From assembly GCF_040126055.1 (NCBI RefSeq), contig NZ_CP143541.1, forward strand, positions 3,472,001 through 3,536,000: 64,000 bases of DNA. Direction: 5' to 3'. The first letter of the stretch is position 1. Every line of letters begins with the position of its first letter. The stretch is from Pseudalkalibacillus sp. SCS-8 (GTDB lineage Bacteria; Bacillota; Bacilli; Bacillales; Fictibacillaceae). The notes beneath the pieces were generated by a model that had not been told where the DNA came from, did no database searches, and saw only the letters and a program-made list of their open reading frames with translations. The position numbers were made by a program, and so were the translations under genes. Below are positions 1-8,836 of this stretch, one piece after another.

Positions 1-1206
1 GTCAACCCTGGTATTTTGAGTGAAGCCGGAGCACCATTCGATGCAGTCTTCATGGCGACGATTATCGCAACCATCGTCGGAACGTTATGGATGGGGCTGT
101 TTGCGAATTATCCGATTGCTATTGCGCCCGGCATGGGTTTGAATGCGTATTTTGCTTATTCTGTTGTTGGCGGTATGGAGATTTCCTACGAAGTGGCATT
201 CGGTGCCGTGTTCATTTCAGGGATTTTATTTGTCATCCTCTCTTTGACGCCATTCCGTAAAAAGCTGATTGAAGCAATTCCATCCAACCTGAAGCACGGC
301 ATTACGGCAGGTATCGGATTGTTCATTGCTTTCATCGGACTGCGTCTGACCGGTCTAGTCGTTTCTCACCCTGTTAACCTTGTTGCCCTTGGAGATCTTC
401 ATTCTCCGACAGTGCTTTTGACGTTATTCGGACTAGCTGTGACGTTGATCTTGATGGCCTTGAATGTTCATGGTGCTCTTTTCTTCGGCATGGTCGGCAC
501 AGGTGTGGTCGCGTATTTTACCGGCCATTTGTCGTTTGAGAAAGTCGTTGCGCTTCCATCGATGCCGGATGCATTCATCTTTGGTAGCCCGATTACAGCG
601 ATTACGGATATGTTCCAATACGGCCTATACGCTGCTGTGTTCTCCTTCCTTCTTGTTACGATTTTCGATACGACCGGAACAATGATCGGGGTTGCAGAAC
701 AGGCAGGATTGATGAAGGGGAAAACAATGCCTCGCGCACGTCAAGCACTATTGGCTGATTCGGTCGCCACATCAGTCGGTGCTGTTTTCGGAACAAGTCC
801 GACGAGTGCATATATCGAGTCCTCTTCCGGTGTTGCAGCTGGAGGACGGACAGGTTTGACGAATATGGTCGTCGCTTTCTTGTTCCTTATCGCCATGTTT
901 TTCGCCCCACTTGTCGGTGCAATTTCCGGGCTCGCGGCGATCACTGCCCCGACCTTAATCATCGTCGGAAGCTTCATGCTATCAAGCCTCGCTAAGATCG
1001 ATTGGAATACTTTCGATGAAGCGTTCCCAGCATTCTTAATCATACTGACGATGCCTTTAACATCAAGTATTGCGACGGGAATTGCTCTTGGATTCATATC
1101 TTACCCGTTATTGAAAGTCGTACGCGGAAAATGGCGTGAGGTTCATCCGCTCGTCATGCTGTTCGCCGTTTTATTCTTCATCCAACTCGCATTTGTACCA
1201 CACTAA
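1..1206 (+). CDS. NCS2 family purine (guanine/hypoxanthine/adenine-type) permease, 5' truncated
   Basis: The frame is open from base 1 (it reads VNPGIL at once) and ends at 1206, so the start lies upstream of the window. About 30-35 N-terminal residues are missing relative to PbuG/PbuO-type permeases of roughly 430 aa. The NCS2 AzgA-like signature GMGLNAYFAY is near the N-terminus. A second conserved stretch, GTSPTSAYIESSSG, lies in the C-terminal half, and many hydrophobic membrane segments are visible. Family knowledge indicates proton-coupled nucleobase uptake across the cytoplasmic membrane. The exact base cannot be told from sequence. An intrinsic terminator follows 10 bp after the stop. 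Confidence 0.9.
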   Translation, partial: VNPGILSEAGAPFDAVFMATIIATIVGTLWMGLFANYPIAIAPGMGLNAYFAYSVVGGMEISYEVAFGAVFISGILFVILSLTPFRKKLIEAIPSNLKHGITAGIGLFIAFIGLRLTGLVVSHPVNLVALGDLHSPTVLLTLFGLAVTLILMALNVHGALFFGMVGTGVVAYFTGHLSFEKVVALPSMPDAFIFGSPITAITDMFQYGLYAAVFSFLLVTIFDTTGTMIGVAEQAGLMKGKTMPRARQALLADSVATSVGAVFGTSPTSAYIESSSGVAAGGRTGLTNMVVAFLFLIAMFFAPLVGAISGLAAITAPTLIIVGSFMLSSLAKIDWNTFDEAFPAFLIILTMPLTSSIATGIALGFISYPLLKVVRGKWREVHPLVMLFAVLFFIQLAFVPH

Positions 1207-1215
1207 ATAATCACA

Positions 1216-1245
1216 AACCGCCTATAAAAAATAGGCGGTTTTTTT
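1216..1245 (+). terminator. Intrinsic terminator of the purine permease
   Basis: A perfect 10-bp stem (aaccgcctat / ataggcggtt) with an A5 loop is followed by a T run. Confidence 0.9.
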
Positions 1246-1398
1246 ATGCCATTCGGCTCATCCATGTCAATATGATTTCAATTGGACGGACTAAGGAACT
1301 CTTTTTCTTTATAAACCTTCATCTTCCCTTCATAGGTGCTTAAAAAAACACCTCTATTATGAGGGTTGAAGGATTGAAAAAAGAAGGAGATGAGAAGA

Positions 1399-2262
1399 TT
1401 GGTTCAATCAAAATTCAGACGCCTCGGCATGTTACTTTTCTCTTTATCCCTGGTGATGCTATTCGTCACGATTCCATCTGTACAAGCAAACTCTGAGGAA
1501 GAGGATGATCAGGACGATGGTGTTGAGGTCGTCGCTCACCGAGGAGCAGCAGGATATGCGCCCGAAAACACGATAGCAGCTTTCGAAAAGGCTGTTGATA
1601 TGGACTCGGATTATATCGAACTCGATGTACAGATGAGTAAAGACGGTCAACTCGTTGTCATCCATGATACGACAGTGGATCGGACAACAGACGGAACCGG
1701 AAAAGTGGGAGACCTTACATATGACGCATTACGCGAGCTAGATGCCGGAAGCTGGTTTGCACCTGAATTCAAGGGTGAGCACCTGCCGACGTTGGGTGAA
1801 GTTTTGGATGAATTCCGCGGCAAAACGAAATTCTTGATCGAATTGAAAGCCCCTTCTCTCTACCCTGGAATAGAAGAAAAAGTAGCAAAAGCACTTGAAG
1901 CAAGAGATATGGATGATCCTGAAGACGATTCCGTCATCGTCCAGTCCTTTGATTTCAACTCCATGAAGATGTTCAATGAATTGAATGATGACGTACCGGT
2001 GGGTGTCCTTACTTGGAAGTCGGAGGACCTTACACCTGAAGCGTTAGAAGCTTTCACTGAGTACGCAGATTACGTCAATCCGAGTAAAAGCAAGGTGGAT
2101 CGCGAGCTTGTCAACCAGATCCATGACCTTGATATGGGTATCATGCCTTGGACCGTACGTGCGCAGGAAGATGTGCAGCCCTTAATGGATGCAGGTGTGG
2201 ACGGAATCATCACGGATTACCCGGATTACGTTCCCGAGCAATCTGAAGAGGACGAGGATTAA
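1399..2262 (+). CDS. Secreted glycerophosphodiester phosphodiesterase (GDPD family)
   Basis: The enzyme hydrolyses glycerophosphodiesters to sn-glycerol-3-phosphate and an alcohol; here it probably acts outside the membrane. The N-terminus is a signal peptide (basic RR, hydrophobic LLFSLSLVMLFV, then SVQAN). The mature part starts acidic and then shows the GDPD motif VVAHRGAAGYAPENT and the metal-site pattern ELDVQMSKDGQLVVIHD. I chose the TTG at 1399 because AAGGAG at 1384-1389 is 9 nt upstream. The in-frame ATG at 1390 abuts that ribosome binding site. The C-terminus is a short acidic tail. It stands alone and ends at a strong terminator. Confidence 0.9.
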   Translation: MVQSKFRRLGMLLFSLSLVMLFVTIPSVQANSEEEDDQDDGVEVVAHRGAAGYAPENTIAAFEKAVDMDSDYIELDVQMSKDGQLVVIHDTTVDRTTDGTGKVGDLTYDALRELDAGSWFAPEFKGEHLPTLGEVLDEFRGKTKFLIELKAPSLYPGIEEKVAKALEARDMDDPEDDSVIVQSFDFNSMKMFNELNDDVPVGVLTWKSEDLTPEALEAFTEYADYVNPSKSKVDRELVNQIHDLDMGIMPWTVRAQEDVQPLMDAGVDGIITDYPDYVPEQSEEDED

Positions 2263-2284
2263 ACGTGAAATGGTACGATTTAAG

Positions 2285-2317
2285 AAAGGGACTGTCGCCT
2301 ATGACAGTCCCTTTTTG
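2285..2317 (+). terminator. Intrinsic terminator after the GDPD gene
   Basis: A 12-bp perfect stem (aaagggactgtc / gacagtcccttt) with a 6-nt loop is followed by T5. It may also serve the convergent DUF1992 gene. Confidence 0.9.
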
Positions 2318-2320
2318 CTT

Positions 2321-2707
2321 TTATGAATCATTGGGCAGGTAGTCTTGAAACTTCAGCTTAGGTTTCTGGGCACTAGGCGGACAGCTTAAGTTATAGTTAA
2401 AGATCTTCTTATTAATTTCTTCAATGGATTTCCGAATGTTGTATTCATTCGAGTATCCAGCAAGTTCAGCCTTCCTCTTTTCGATCTCCTTATCCATCTG
2501 GATCCATGAAGGCAACACATTGTTGTCCTTCAAAATCTTATTCAACAGCCGATCTGGATTATAACTCAAGTCCCCATCCAGCTTTTGCGGCTTTCCCTTC
2601 CCTTTCAGATGCTCGAAGGCACCTTCCTTCTCCGACCGCTTGATAATGTCTCCAATTAGATCCTGATAAACGATTCCATCCTCATTATCCTTACTTATGC
2701 CATTCAC
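2321..2707 (-). CDS. DUF1992 family protein (DnaJ-C28 conserved domain)
   Basis: This 128-aa protein begins with the DUF1992 core: a short helix (YQDLIGDIIKRSEKEGAF), then LKGKGKPQKLD and NRILKDN-like NKILKDNNVLPSW, followed by a charged helix. The domain occurs in bacterial proteins and in human DNAJC28; its biochemical role is unknown. There is no signal peptide, so it is cytosolic. The start is GTG at 2707 with a gagagg motif upstream. It is monocistronic and convergent with the GDPD gene. The family call is firm; the function is not. Confidence 0.8.
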   Translation of the reverse strand: MNGISKDNEDGIVYQDLIGDIIKRSEKEGAFEHLKGKGKPQKLDGDLSYNPDRLLNKILKDNNVLPSWIQMDKEIEKRKAELAGYSNEYNIRKSIEEINKKIFNYNLSCPPSAQKPKLKFQDYLPNDS

Positions 2708-2787
2708 CCCTTTACGTTCCTCTCTTACTTATACTAATACGAGACCCAGCCATCCAAATCCCGCCTATAATTGGCAATTTCTTGACA

Positions 2788-2893
2788 GTGTCAGGCACTT
2801 TTTCAATCCCTTGCCGCTCTAGGCTTCTTTGGAAGTGCCTGACACCATCTCGCACCCCTTCTCCTGCAAGGCTTCTCCGGAAGTGCCTGACAC
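2788..2893. repeat. Three copies of the short Bacillaceae repeat gtgtcaggcact
   Basis: gtgtcaggcactt occurs at 2788-2800, and its reverse complement aagtgcctgacac at 2833-2845 and 2881-2893. The last two sit inside a 48-bp duplicated unit (ggcttct..ggaagtgcctgacacca). The copies can fold into alternative hairpins. Repeats of this type are common between genes in Bacillus genomes. Confidence 0.75.
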
Positions 2894-2908
2894 CAACACT
2901 CAACTAAA

Positions 2909-2955
2909 GAAGGGCGGACACGACATTGTTTTGCAATGTGGTGTCCGCCCTTTTC
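2909..2955 (-). terminator. Intrinsic terminator of ywgA
   Basis: Long stem with arms aagggcggacac (2910-2921) and gtgtccgccctt (2941-2952). The intervening bases form a second small stem (cattgttttgcaatg). T-rich on both outward sides. Confidence 0.75.
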
Positions 2956-2956
2956 C

Positions 2957-3469
2957 TTAGGATACGACTGTTTTTTGGGTTTTGAGATCTTCGATGTATT
3001 GGAACGCTTCCTCGATTTCCTCGGATGTGTATTTCTGTTTCTGTTTGACCTTCTGCACCTTTTCAATGATCTCGTCCTTTGAGAGATGATCGAAATATAA
3101 AATGGTCGAAATCAATTCCAAAATACGAGACGGCTGTTCATTCATAGAGTCGACACATGATTGAAGCGGCTCAAGATCCAAATCATAGTGCTTCAGAAAC
3201 TGCTCACCCTGTTCGGTCAATGTATAACGATATTGATAATAGCCAGAAACCTTCTCTTTCGTTTCCTCGATGAAACCAAGGTTACATAATTCTTCGACAC
3301 GTAACGTCAACTCTTCTGAGTATGGACCGTAAAAATGGAATTGGTACTTCTCGCAAAATGGAAACTCCAACTTCTTCGCAATATAGACCATCTTCTGAAG
3401 CTTCTTCCGACCTACTACTTCCCTCGCATAATTGAACAATGCTATCAACCGCGCATGATGCTCAAGCAC
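2957..3469 (-). CDS. ywgA: YwgA family protein
   Basis: A 170-aa cytosolic protein of unknown function, close in length to B. subtilis YwgA. The sequence looks like a winged-helix-like N-terminal part (LIALFNYAREVVGRKKLQKM, KYQFHFYGPYSEEL, LTEQGEQFL) followed by a helical, charged C-terminus. This resembles the SocA/antitoxin-associated fold, though I only infer that. GTG start at 3469 with taggagggg nine bases upstream. It lies 13 bp downstream of ywfO on the same strand, as in B. subtilis, so the two are probably co-transcribed. Confidence 0.8.
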   Translation of the reverse strand: MLEHHARLIALFNYAREVVGRKKLQKMVYIAKKLEFPFCEKYQFHFYGPYSEELTLRVEELCNLGFIEETKEKVSGYYQYRYTLTEQGEQFLKHYDLDLEPLQSCVDSMNEQPSRILELISTILYFDHLSKDEIIEKVQKVKQKQKYTSEEIEEAFQYIEDLKTQKTVVS

Positions 3470-3482
3470 GACGAATCCCCTC

Positions 3483-4775
3483 CTATAATTCTAATATCTC
3501 ACTTATTTTTCTCTTTATCTCTTTGTCCTCGACCTGACTGATCAGATCAGCTGGATAATATAGCTTATGATCTGTACGTTTTTTCCCTGAAATCGCTTCA
3601 ACAACGGTAGATTCACGAGATAATTCACGATATTCATTTTTTCTCGTAAGAAGATGGATTGGTAAACGCTCTTCTTCCTCTCCCGGACGGTAGAAGTCAT
3701 ACGGTAAATCAGATGAAGAATCCACGATCAAGTAATAATCCGGATCGATACCCGCTTTGACAAACAACGTGTACAGCTTATGCCAATCCTCCATGTGAAC
3801 ATTTGGATTGAACTCCATGTACTTGAACAATCGTCTGTTCAAGAATCGCTCGCAAAGATCTCGTAATATCTCATCCTCTTCCTCTTGCCATGCCTGGAAG
3901 TAATATTGGATGATGCCCTCGTCCAACTTGATATAATCCTCCAGATCCACCTTTTCGTTGAAAAGGGAGATGAAATGAAGCGGCTCAAGCTTGAAGGTAT
4001 ACCCTTCGTCATATAATGACTTCGCTCGATTCAAGATCTTGGATAAAATCACTTCCGCACTTCGTGTAACCGGGTGGAAATAAACCTGCCAGTACATCTG
4101 GTAGCGGCTCATTATGTAATCTTCAACTGCATGCATTCCACTTTGCTTGATGACGACCTGGTCCTCTTTTGGCCGCATGACTCTTAAAATTCGCTCGATG
4201 TCGAACTGACCGTAGCTAACACCTGTGAAATAGGCATCTCGTAAAAGATAATCCATTCGATCAGCATCAATTTGACTCGAAATCATACTCACAACCAGCT
4301 TATTTTCATAGGTTTTCGCGATAACCTCTGAAACCTTCCTCGGAAAATCGTCATCAACCCGTTTTAAAACCGCATTGACTTCGGTATCACCAAGAATGAT
4401 TGCTTGAGTGAAATCTTCGTGATCCAAATTGAACACTTTTTCGAACGAATGGGAATAGGGACCATGACCGACATCATGGAGGAGTGCTGCCGATAGGCAT
4501 AAGATCCGTTCGTCATCATCCCAATGTGGTCGATCTTTGAAAATCTCCGTAATCCGGCGGACAATCTCATAAACACCTAATGAGTGGCTGAACCGGCTAT
4601 GTTCTGCACCATGAAACGTCAAGTATGTTGTCCCCAGCTGCCGAATCCTTCTTAACCGCTGGAACTCCTTTGTTCCGATCAGGTCCCAAATAATCCGATC
4701 ACGTACGTGTATGTACCTGTGGACGGGATCTTTGAATACTTTTTCTTCATCTAATTGCTGCTTCATATAGTTCAT
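3483..4775 (-). CDS. ywfO: HD-domain phosphohydrolase YwfO (dNTP triphosphohydrolase-like)
   Basis: The protein has the HD-superfamily metal site: H64 in HSRFSHSLGV, the H100-D101 pair in LLHDVGHGPYSH, and a downstream Asp in the IDADRMDYLLRD segment. Length (430 aa) matches the YwfO group, whose relatives hydrolyse dNTPs or nucleotides. The substrate of this copy is not established. Cytosolic, with no signal sequence. The ATG start is preceded by aaagggg 13 nt upstream. It is followed after 13 bp by ywgA, the B. subtilis arrangement. Confidence 0.88.
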   Translation of the reverse strand: MNYMKQQLDEEKVFKDPVHRYIHVRDRIIWDLIGTKEFQRLRRIRQLGTTYLTFHGAEHSRFSHSLGVYEIVRRITEIFKDRPHWDDDERILCLSAALLHDVGHGPYSHSFEKVFNLDHEDFTQAIILGDTEVNAVLKRVDDDFPRKVSEVIAKTYENKLVVSMISSQIDADRMDYLLRDAYFTGVSYGQFDIERILRVMRPKEDQVVIKQSGMHAVEDYIMSRYQMYWQVYFHPVTRSAEVILSKILNRAKSLYDEGYTFKLEPLHFISLFNEKVDLEDYIKLDEGIIQYYFQAWQEEEDEILRDLCERFLNRRLFKYMEFNPNVHMEDWHKLYTLFVKAGIDPDYYLIVDSSSDLPYDFYRPGEEEERLPIHLLTRKNEYRELSRESTVVEAISGKKRTDHKLYYPADLISQVEDKEIKRKISEILEL

Positions 4776-5002
4776 CGGCCGGTCCGTTCCCCTTTCTCTA
4801 GCAAATCCAGAGCGTTCTTCCTTTGTATTAATACCCTGTCGTCAGAGTGATTATGTTTTTGATTCGACAATAGTTAATTATATATTCTTCAAAAGAAGAA
4901 GAAAACCTCTTGAAATATTTTGCCCAGACTTTCCATCACGTCAGCAGAGGCTTTTACAGCTGAAAAAATTTTTTAGAGTGTAAGTTAGAGTATTTTTTCC
5001 AC

Positions 5003-5037
5003 AAAAAAAGAACCGGCTCATCATGAGCCGGTTCTTC
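5003..5037 (-). terminator. Intrinsic terminator of the dicarboxylate/amino-acid symporter gene
   Basis: A 14-bp stem (aagaaccggctcat / atgagccggttctt) has an A run on the plus strand that becomes the U run on the minus transcript. Confidence 0.9.
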
Positions 5038-5049
5038 CTTTATTTCATA

Positions 5050-6297
5050 TTAGATATCCATTTCTGCTTTTTGATCGACAGACGCGCCGTGCTTTTCTTC
5101 TGACTTCGTTACAATGACGGCACAAGATGCGTCACCTGTAATATTGACGGCTGTACGTGTCATGTCAAGCAAGCGGTCTACACCAAGTACCAATCCAATC
5201 GCTTCGACTGGAAGTCCAACTTGATTGAGGACCATTGCAAGCATAATCAGACCAACACCAGGCACCCCTGCGGTACCAATACTTGCAAGTACTGCTGTTA
5301 AGACAACTGTTATAAGGTCTGCCATAGATAGATCAACCGCATAAACCTGTGCGATGAAGACTGTGGCAACACCCTGCATGATCGCTGTACCGTCCATATT
5401 GATTGTTGCTCCGAGCGGCTGCACGAAGCTTGAAATCTGCTTCGGTACTTTCAAGTTTTCCTGTGCCGTCTTCATGGAGACAGGCAACGTTCCACTACTA
5501 CTGGACGTACTGAACGCGACAGACATAGCCGGTGCGAACGCTTTAAAGAATGATAACGGATTCATCTTTCCTAAAGTTGAAACCGCTGTTCCATACGTAA
5601 TGACTGCATGCAAGAGTAATGCAAGCAATACCGTTCCGAAATAGAGACCCATCGCTTGCAGTGCATCCAAGCCGAAGTTACCGATAGCTGATGCAATCAG
5701 AGCGAATGCACCATATGGCGCTAGGATCATAACGATGTTGACGAGATACATGAGGATCTCGTTACCTTCCTCAAGCAACTTTCGTACGGCTTTCGTTTTC
5801 TCTCCCAAAACGGCTACCGCAAAACCAACAAAGATTGCAAAAGCGATAATTTGAAGCATTTCACCTTGAGCCATTGCATCAACCGGGTTCGTCGGAATGA
5901 TGTTCAAGATCGTATCCACAACAGGTGGTGCTTCTGATGAACCTTCAAAATTAGCATTTTCAGTATCAAATCCACCGCCAGCTCCAGGCTGGATGATTGA
6001 AGCCAGTCCAAGTGCAATCGTCAAAGCGATTGTGGTCGTAATAAGGAAGTACCCAATCGTCTTTCCACCAATTCGTCCAAGCTTCTTCGGATCACCAATT
6101 CCTGCTGCACCAAGTGCAATGGAAAAGAATACGATTGGTACGACAAGCATCTTGATTAGGTTCAAGAACAGCTTCCCGACCGGGCTAAGAACAAATTTAT
6201 CAATTGGGTCGAACGCCCCAGGTGCAAATACATTAAGTAAGAGACCAACAATGATACCTAATACTAAACCAATGATAATCTTTACGCTTAACTTCAT
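5050..6297 (-). CDS. Dicarboxylate/amino acid:cation symporter (DAACS family)
   Basis: This 415-aa membrane carrier shows both reentrant-loop signatures of glutamate/aspartate/C4-dicarboxylate symporters: the serine-rich AFSTSSSSGTLPVSM and the NMDGTAIMQG motif. The terminal GVDRLLDMTRTAVNITGD helix is also present. Eight or more hydrophobic segments are visible. It takes up acidic amino acids or dicarboxylates with Na+ or H+. GltP, GltT and DctP types cannot be separated by eye. The gene is monocistronic, with its own terminator. A cre-like site lies 147 bp upstream of the start. Confidence 0.9.
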   Translation of the reverse strand: MKLSVKIIIGLVLGIIVGLLLNVFAPGAFDPIDKFVLSPVGKLFLNLIKMLVVPIVFFSIALGAAGIGDPKKLGRIGGKTIGYFLITTTIALTIALGLASIIQPGAGGGFDTENANFEGSSEAPPVVDTILNIIPTNPVDAMAQGEMLQIIAFAIFVGFAVAVLGEKTKAVRKLLEEGNEILMYLVNIVMILAPYGAFALIASAIGNFGLDALQAMGLYFGTVLLALLLHAVITYGTAVSTLGKMNPLSFFKAFAPAMSVAFSTSSSSGTLPVSMKTAQENLKVPKQISSFVQPLGATINMDGTAIMQGVATVFIAQVYAVDLSMADLITVVLTAVLASIGTAGVPGVGLIMLAMVLNQVGLPVEAIGLVLGVDRLLDMTRTAVNITGDASCAVIVTKSEEKHGASVDQKAEMDI

Positions 6298-6443
6298 CTT
6301 TCTCCCCCTATCTTTTCGTCTTTGATTTGGTCTGACAAGTTTTTATCCAAGCATTATTTTCTAACTATTTTGTTAAGATGTCAAATGTCAATATAAAACA
6401 TTTCGCATCTTTATACACATTTCACCACGCTGAAGCACTGATA

Positions 6444-6457
6444 TGTAAGCGTTTGTT
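6444..6457. promoter_or_regulatory. Candidate cre (CcpA) site upstream of the symporter gene
   Basis: TGTAAGCGTTTGTT matches the cre consensus TGWAARCGYTWNCW at 12 or 13 of 14 positions. It sits between the divergent symporter and lipL genes. Carbon catabolite control of the symporter is inferred. Confidence 0.4.
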
Positions 6458-6577
6458 AAATTATTACTTTCTAGAAAATAACAAAAATTCCTCTATAAAT
6501 TTATGCATTTTTTATACATTTCGCATTAATTCTATGTCGTACTATTTTCACGAGGTTTACGCCCTTTTTACAGGACA

Positions 6578-6586
6578 TGCTATAAT
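6578..6586 (+). promoter_or_regulatory. Extended -10 SigA promoter for lipL
   Basis: TGC followed by a consensus TATAAT (6581-6586) makes an extended -10 element. The -35 is weak (TTTACG at 6556, spacer 19). It lies 34 nt upstream of the lipL start. Confidence 0.55.
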
Positions 6587-6619
6587 AATAAGGTTGATGC
6601 TATTAAAGGAGTTTCAAGT

Positions 6620-7468
6620 ATGAAGGAGAACGAAAAGCTTAGACAATTATTAGCCCAGCCGAAGTGGCGGATCATTGATCAAACGACTCTCGGAGGAGCC
6701 TTCCATGCCCTGCAATCGTTCGCAATGGATGATACGCTCTGCAGTTCGATCGGCTCAGAAGATTCCCCGCCGACTGTCCGTGCTTGGGTCCATCATAAAA
6801 CGATCGTACTCGGGATCCAGGATACCCGTCTCCCTGCTCTAAACGAAGGGATAAAGCACCTTGAAGATCAAGGCTATGAGGTCATCGTGCGGAATTCAGG
6901 CGGCCTTGCAGTCGTGTTGGATGAAGGCGTCCTGAACCTTTCCCTCGTCCTTTCAGAAAAAGAGAACAAAATTGAGATTGATCAAGGGTATGATGCCATG
7001 GTGTACATGATGGAACGTATTCTTGAACCATACGGACTTACATTTGAAGCAAAAGAAATCAGCGCTTCCTATTGTCCTGGAAAATATGATTTAAGTATCG
7101 ATGGGAAGAAATTTGCAGGTATTTCCCAACGGCGCTTGCGAGGTGGAATTGCGGTGCAAATCTACTTATGTGTAACAGGATCTGGAGGGGAACGTGCTAA
7201 GTTGATCCGGGACTTTTACAAGAAAGCGAAGAGCGACGAATCACCGAAGTTCAGTTATCCGACCGTCGATCCGGATGTGATGGCTTCTTTATCAGAGCTG
7301 GCAGGAAAACCGATTTCTGTCTCGGACTTGATGAAGGATGTCCTCTTATTTTTGAAAGATCAAGATGCAGACCTGCTATCCTCTCAATTGTCGATTACAG
7401 AAATCAACCAATATGATTACTATTTGCAAAGGGTCGTTGACCGAAATAAAAAAGCACTGGAGCAATAA
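6620..7468 (+). CDS. lipL: Octanoyl-[GcvH]:protein N-octanoyltransferase LipL
   Basis: LipL moves the octanoyl or lipoyl group from GcvH to the E2 subunits of 2-oxo-acid dehydrogenases in the lipoate pathway of Bacillus. The protein has the BPL/LplA/LipB fold. Cys152 in [17 protein letters not shown] is at the expected active-site position, and the conserved Lys-containing KFAGISQRR follows. Length is 282 aa, as in B. subtilis LipL (YwfL). Start ATG with aaaggag upstream. As in B. subtilis it lies next to pta, here convergent with it and sharing a bidirectional terminator. Confidence 0.93.
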   Translation: MKENEKLRQLLAQPKWRIIDQTTLGGAFHALQSFAMDDTLCSSIGSEDSPPTVRAWVHHKTIVLGIQDTRLPALNEGIKHLEDQGYEVIVRNSGGLAVVLDEGVLNLSLVLSEKENKIEIDQGYDAMVYMMERILEPYGLTFEAKEISASYCPGKYDLSIDGKKFAGISQRRLRGGIAVQIYLCVTGSGGERAKLIRDFYKKAKSDESPKFSYPTVDPDVMASLSELAGKPISVSDLMKDVLLFLKDQDADLLSSQLSITEINQYDYYLQRVVDRNKKALEQ

Positions 7469-7484
7469 CGCCAGTGCTTTTTCT
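7447..7484. terminator. Bidirectional terminator between lipL and pta
   Basis: Stem aaaaagcactgg / ccagtgcttttt with A and T runs on both sides. It overlaps the lipL stop codon. Confidence 0.9.
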
Positions 7485-7493
7485 TATCGGTTT

Positions 7494-8465
7494 TTATAGG
7501 GCTTGCATCGCTGTAATCAAGGCAAGCTTATACACATCTTCGCTGTTACAGCCTCTTGAAAGGTCGTTGACCGGTTTGTTGAGGCCTTGCAGAACAGGTC
7601 CGATCGCTTCAAAACCGCCTAAACGCTGTACCATTTTGTATCCGATATTACCTGCTTCAAGTCCAGGGAAAACAAATACGTTCGCTCTTCCTGCAAGAGG
7701 AGAATCCGGAGCTTTTTTAGCAGCAACTTCTGGCACAAACGCCGCATCGAATTGAAGCTCGCCGTCGACAGGGAAGTCTGTTCCTGTTTCGTTCAACAGT
7801 TCAACTGCATCAATGACCTTCTGCGTTTCGTCCGATTTAGCCGAACCTTTCGTGGAGAAGCTGAGCATCCCTACTCTCGGGTCGATGCCGAAAATACGAG
7901 CGGTTTCGGCACTTGTTGTCGCAATTTCAGCAAGGTCAGAAGCAGATGGATTAATATTGATTGCGCAGTCAGCAAAGATGTAGCGTTGATCATCCTTTAC
8001 CATCAAGAAAGCCCCTGATGTACGTTTGATTCCTTCTTTCGTTTTGATGATCTGTAAGGCCGGTCTTACAGTATCCGCTGTTGAATGAGCCGCACCGCTT
8101 ACTAAGCCCGCAGCTTTTCCTGTATGGACTAGCATCGTTCCGAAATAGTTCACGTCTTTTAGGATCTCACGTGCTTCCTGTTCATTTACTTTCCCTCGTC
8201 TACGTTCGACGAATGACGCGACAAGCTCATCCAATTCATTATAGGATTGCGGGTCGATCACGTCGACAAGATCAAGGTCTAAACCTTTACTTTTCAACGC
8301 TGTGTTGATTGCTTGCTCATCACCTAAAAGGATCGGTTTTAGAATTTTTTCCTCTGCCAGACGAGCAGCAGCATCCAATATGCGTGAATCCTCACCTTCT
8401 GGAAAAACGATTGCCGGGTATTTTGCTTGAAGCTTTTGCTCCATAGCTGTAAACATATTCGCCAT
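7494..8465 (-). CDS. pta: Phosphate acetyltransferase
   Basis: Pta interconverts acetyl-CoA and acetyl phosphate; with acetate kinase it forms the overflow acetate pathway. The PTA_PTB domain fills the protein, with visible conserved blocks VFPEGEDSRI, HTGKAAGLVSGAAHSTADT and SFSTKGSAKS. I use the ATG at 8465 (MANMFTAMEQ), with AAGGAGG 8 nt upstream. This gives 323 aa, the B. subtilis length. A longer frame to 8489 lacks a better ribosome binding site. A cre-like site sits about 145 bp upstream, in line with CcpA activation of pta in B. subtilis. Confidence 0.96.
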   Translation of the reverse strand: MANMFTAMEQKLQAKYPAIVFPEGEDSRILDAAARLAEEKILKPILLGDEQAINTALKSKGLDLDLVDVIDPQSYNELDELVASFVERRRGKVNEQEAREILKDVNYFGTMLVHTGKAAGLVSGAAHSTADTVRPALQIIKTKEGIKRTSGAFLMVKDDQRYIFADCAININPSASDLAEIATTSAETARIFGIDPRVGMLSFSTKGSAKSDETQKVIDAVELLNETGTDFPVDGELQFDAAFVPEVAAKKAPDSPLAGRANVFVFPGLEAGNIGYKMVQRLGGFEAIGPVLQGLNKPVNDLSRGCNSEDVYKLALITAMQAL

Positions 8466-8609
8466 AATAAGGGCCTCCTTCAAAATCATTTCTTTCTATT
8501 TGTGAAAAGGGATTGGATCATCCCTACTTTTTAAAACGATAAAAGCCTACTCTCTCTTTCATGTCCTACAATACTCCTTTTTATCCCTGTACGAAACCAA
8601 AAACTTAGA

Positions 8610-8623
8610 AGAAAACGCTTCCC
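8610..8623. promoter_or_regulatory. Candidate cre (CcpA) site upstream of pta
   Basis: agaaaacgcttccc, read on the minus strand as GGGAAGCGTTTTCT, matches the cre consensus at 12 of 14 positions. B. subtilis pta is activated by CcpA from an upstream cre. The role here is inferred. Confidence 0.45.
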
Positions 8624-8687
8624 TAAAAGAAGTCTTTACTTTCTTAATTCTTCAACATTTTTTCCGTTAATTTTATGAAGTTAAAAC

Positions 8688-8713
8688 TGAAACTTCATAG
8701 CGTGGTGCACGTA
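8688..8713 (+). promoter_or_regulatory. SigW-type ECF promoter of spo0M
   Basis: TGAAAC at 8688-8693, a 16-bp spacer, then CGTA at 8710-8713. This is an exact match to the SigW consensus. It lies 124 nt upstream of spo0M, a known SigW regulon member in B. subtilis. Confidence 0.85.
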
Positions 8714-8836
8714 TAAGAAGTAGAATGAAAGCAAGAGGTATGTCGCCTGTAGGCTTTAAGTTTAAGAGGATTTGGCTCTATTATTCCCGAATCCTTCCAA
8801 ACTTGAACATATAACAATCCAGGAAGGGGTAATTTC

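Noticed and set aside
741..1097. 118-aa frame antisense to the purine permease
   Set aside because: Antisense shadow of a strongly conserved gene; same for the other long antisense frames inside pta, hflK, qoxB and the alpha-glucosidase.
1334..1353. Hairpin aggtg/cacct upstream of the GDPD gene as a riboswitch
   Set aside because: Five base pairs around an A7 loop only; no conserved aptamer features.
2712..3066. Two minus-strand open frames (63 and 87 aa) with repeated VRHF-type motifs
   Set aside because: They arise from the gtgtcaggcact repeats and the ywgA antisense; the repeated amino-acid motif mirrors the DNA repeat and there is no family likeness.
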